Assembly (NCBI GenBank): GCA_964194845.1
Contig: CAXMNX010000047.1
Coordinates: 1-64,000, forward strand
DNA length: 64,000 nucleotides
From: CAXMNX01 sp964194845
Lineage (GTDB): Bacteria > Pseudomonadota > Alphaproteobacteria > Rhodobacterales > Rhodobacteraceae
Reading direction: 5' to 3'
Positions 63,424 to 64,000 of the stretch are shown here, piece by piece. The notes beneath the pieces were generated by a model that saw only the letters and a list, made by a program, of their open reading frames with translations, did no database searches and had not been told where the DNA came from. Each line of letters starts with the position of its first letter. Within the stretch, counting starts at the first letter, position 1. Made by a program: the position numbers and the translations under genes.

Positions 63424-63467
63424 GCCACAACGGCTTCCTGGCGTGGCGGGGCGAACATAATGGAGCA
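63424..63467 (+). promoter_or_regulatory. SAM-SAH riboswitch upstream of metK
   Basis: The sequence folds as the SAM-SAH class: P1 stem GCCAC (63424-63428) with GTGGC (63443-63447), the conserved core CACAACGGCTTCCTGGCGTG and, after a spacer, TGGAGCA (63461-63467). TGGAGCA contains the metK Shine-Dalgarno, and its GGAGC can pair with the GCTTCC loop as the known pseudoknot. Ligand binding would hide the ribosome-binding site and turn metK off when SAM or SAH is plentiful. The class is known only upstream of metK in Rhodobacterales. Confidence 0.93.
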
Positions 63468-63473
63468 GTTTCC

Positions 63474-64000
63474 ATGAACAGGCAGAACTACATATTCACG
63501 TCGGAAAGCGTTTCCGAAGGACACCCAGATAAAGTTTGCGATCGGATATCCGACGCCGTTCTCGACGCGTTTCTGACCGAAGACACCGAGGCGCGGGTTG
63601 CGTGTGAGACATTTGCGACCACCGACCGTGTGGTCATCGGCGGCGAAGTGCGCGGGCCTGCCGAGGTCATTCGCCGGGTCGAAGATATCGCGCGCGAATG
63701 CGTGCGCGATATTGGCTACGAGCAGGAAGGCTTTCACTGGGCAAACCTGAAGGTTGATAGTTATCTGCACGCCCAATCCGCCGATATCGCCGCAGGTGTT
63801 GACGCCAGCGGCAACAAGGATGAGGGCGCTGGCGACCAGGGCATCATGTTCGGCTTCGCAACCACAGAAACGCCGGAACTGATGCCGGCGCCGATCCTCT
63901 ACTCGCACGCAATGCTGCGTCGATTGGCCGAGGTGCGCAAATCGGGGGTCGAACCGACGCTGCGCCCCGATGCAAAAAGCCAGATCTCGCTCAGGTATGA
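63474..64000 (+). CDS. metK: S-adenosylmethionine synthetase, 5' part
   Basis: MetK makes SAM from ATP and methionine. The N-terminal signature TSESVSEGHPDKVCDRISDAV is present, followed by the GAGDQGIMFGFA loop near the end of the visible part. The gene is cut by the window edge at 64000, so about 175 codons of the usual 390 are seen. GGAG lies 8 nt before ATG 63474, inside the SAM-SAH riboswitch. It is separated by 62 nt from lnt. Confidence 0.97.
   Translation, partial: MNRQNYIFTSESVSEGHPDKVCDRISDAVLDAFLTEDTEARVACETFATTDRVVIGGEVRGPAEVIRRVEDIARECVRDIGYEQEGFHWANLKVDSYLHAQSADIAAGVDASGNKDEGAGDQGIMFGFATTETPELMPAPILYSHAMLRRLAEVRKSGVEPTLRPDAKSQISLRY

Overview
The window looks like chromosomal DNA of a Rhodobacterales (Roseobacter-type) alphaproteobacterium. 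The best marker is a SAM-SAH riboswitch directly upstream of metK (63424-63467), a class known from Rhodobacterales. Supporting signs are a class I lysyl-tRNA synthetase, an NDUFS4-like complex I subunit, the ybeY-corC-lnt-metK order, a beta-helix protein of the family seen beside gene transfer agent spike genes, and uniformly high GC with tightly coupled (ATGA/TGATG/TAATG) operons.

Layout. 1-8.5 kb: short direct repeats, a pentapeptide-repeat protein, two broken class III cyclase/ATPase/TPR genes facing head to head, a TrpD-like phosphoribosyltransferase coupled to a HAD phosphatase, and a cyclase-TPR protein. 8.6-17.6 kb: a solitary DNA methyltransferase, a small membrane protein, then a minus-strand operon (NMT1/THI5-type ABC importer, cytosine deaminase-like amidohydrolase, FAD oxidase, flavodoxin-like reductase, creatininase-like hydrolase) with a divergent Rid protein; this reads as uptake and degradation of a small N-heterocycle. 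17.6-23.1 kb: SRAP protein (frameshifted), nadD, PBP4-type carboxypeptidase, TerB-like protein, lysK, DUF4864 protein. 23.2-29 kb: beta-helix protein interrupted by an amber codon, several small ferredoxin-fold-like, VOC and YjbR proteins, a cluster of REP-like palindromes, and a gene split by an ochre codon. 29-32.7 kb: uvrB with a LexA-like box, complex I subunit, TetR regulator, tRNA-Arg(UCU).

32.7-43.3 kb is a surface polysaccharide locus: glycosyltransferases, an RTX repeat protein, a sulfotransferase, an initiating sugar-phosphate transferase and KpsM/KpsE/KpsT-type capsule export. 43.3-50.7 kb is catabolic (galactonate dehydratase-like enzyme, alcohol dehydrogenase, pcaB, pcaD, PLP dehydratase, alpha/beta hydrolase, haloacid dehalogenase). 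50.8-54 kb has a DMT exporter, VOC protein, FKBP isomerase and MFS transporter. 54.2-57.2 kb is a coupled pair: a degenerate sulfotransferase-like protein and a tandem GT92-like glycosyltransferase. 57.3-60.4 kb is a second sugar-acid operon (SDR, DgoK, DgoA, SMP-30 lactonase) which, with the dehydratase at 43.3 kb, could make a complete oxidative galactose route. 60.5-64 kb is ybeY-corC-lnt-metK (metK cut by the window end).

A recurrent oddity is gene damage. Three genes carry single-base frameshifts inside G runs (5869, 17815, 38653), two carry in-frame stops (23333 TAG, 28757 TAA), two cyclase genes are truncated against each other, and one SDR lacks its catalytic lysine. The G-run cases look like homopolymer sequencing error; the others do not.
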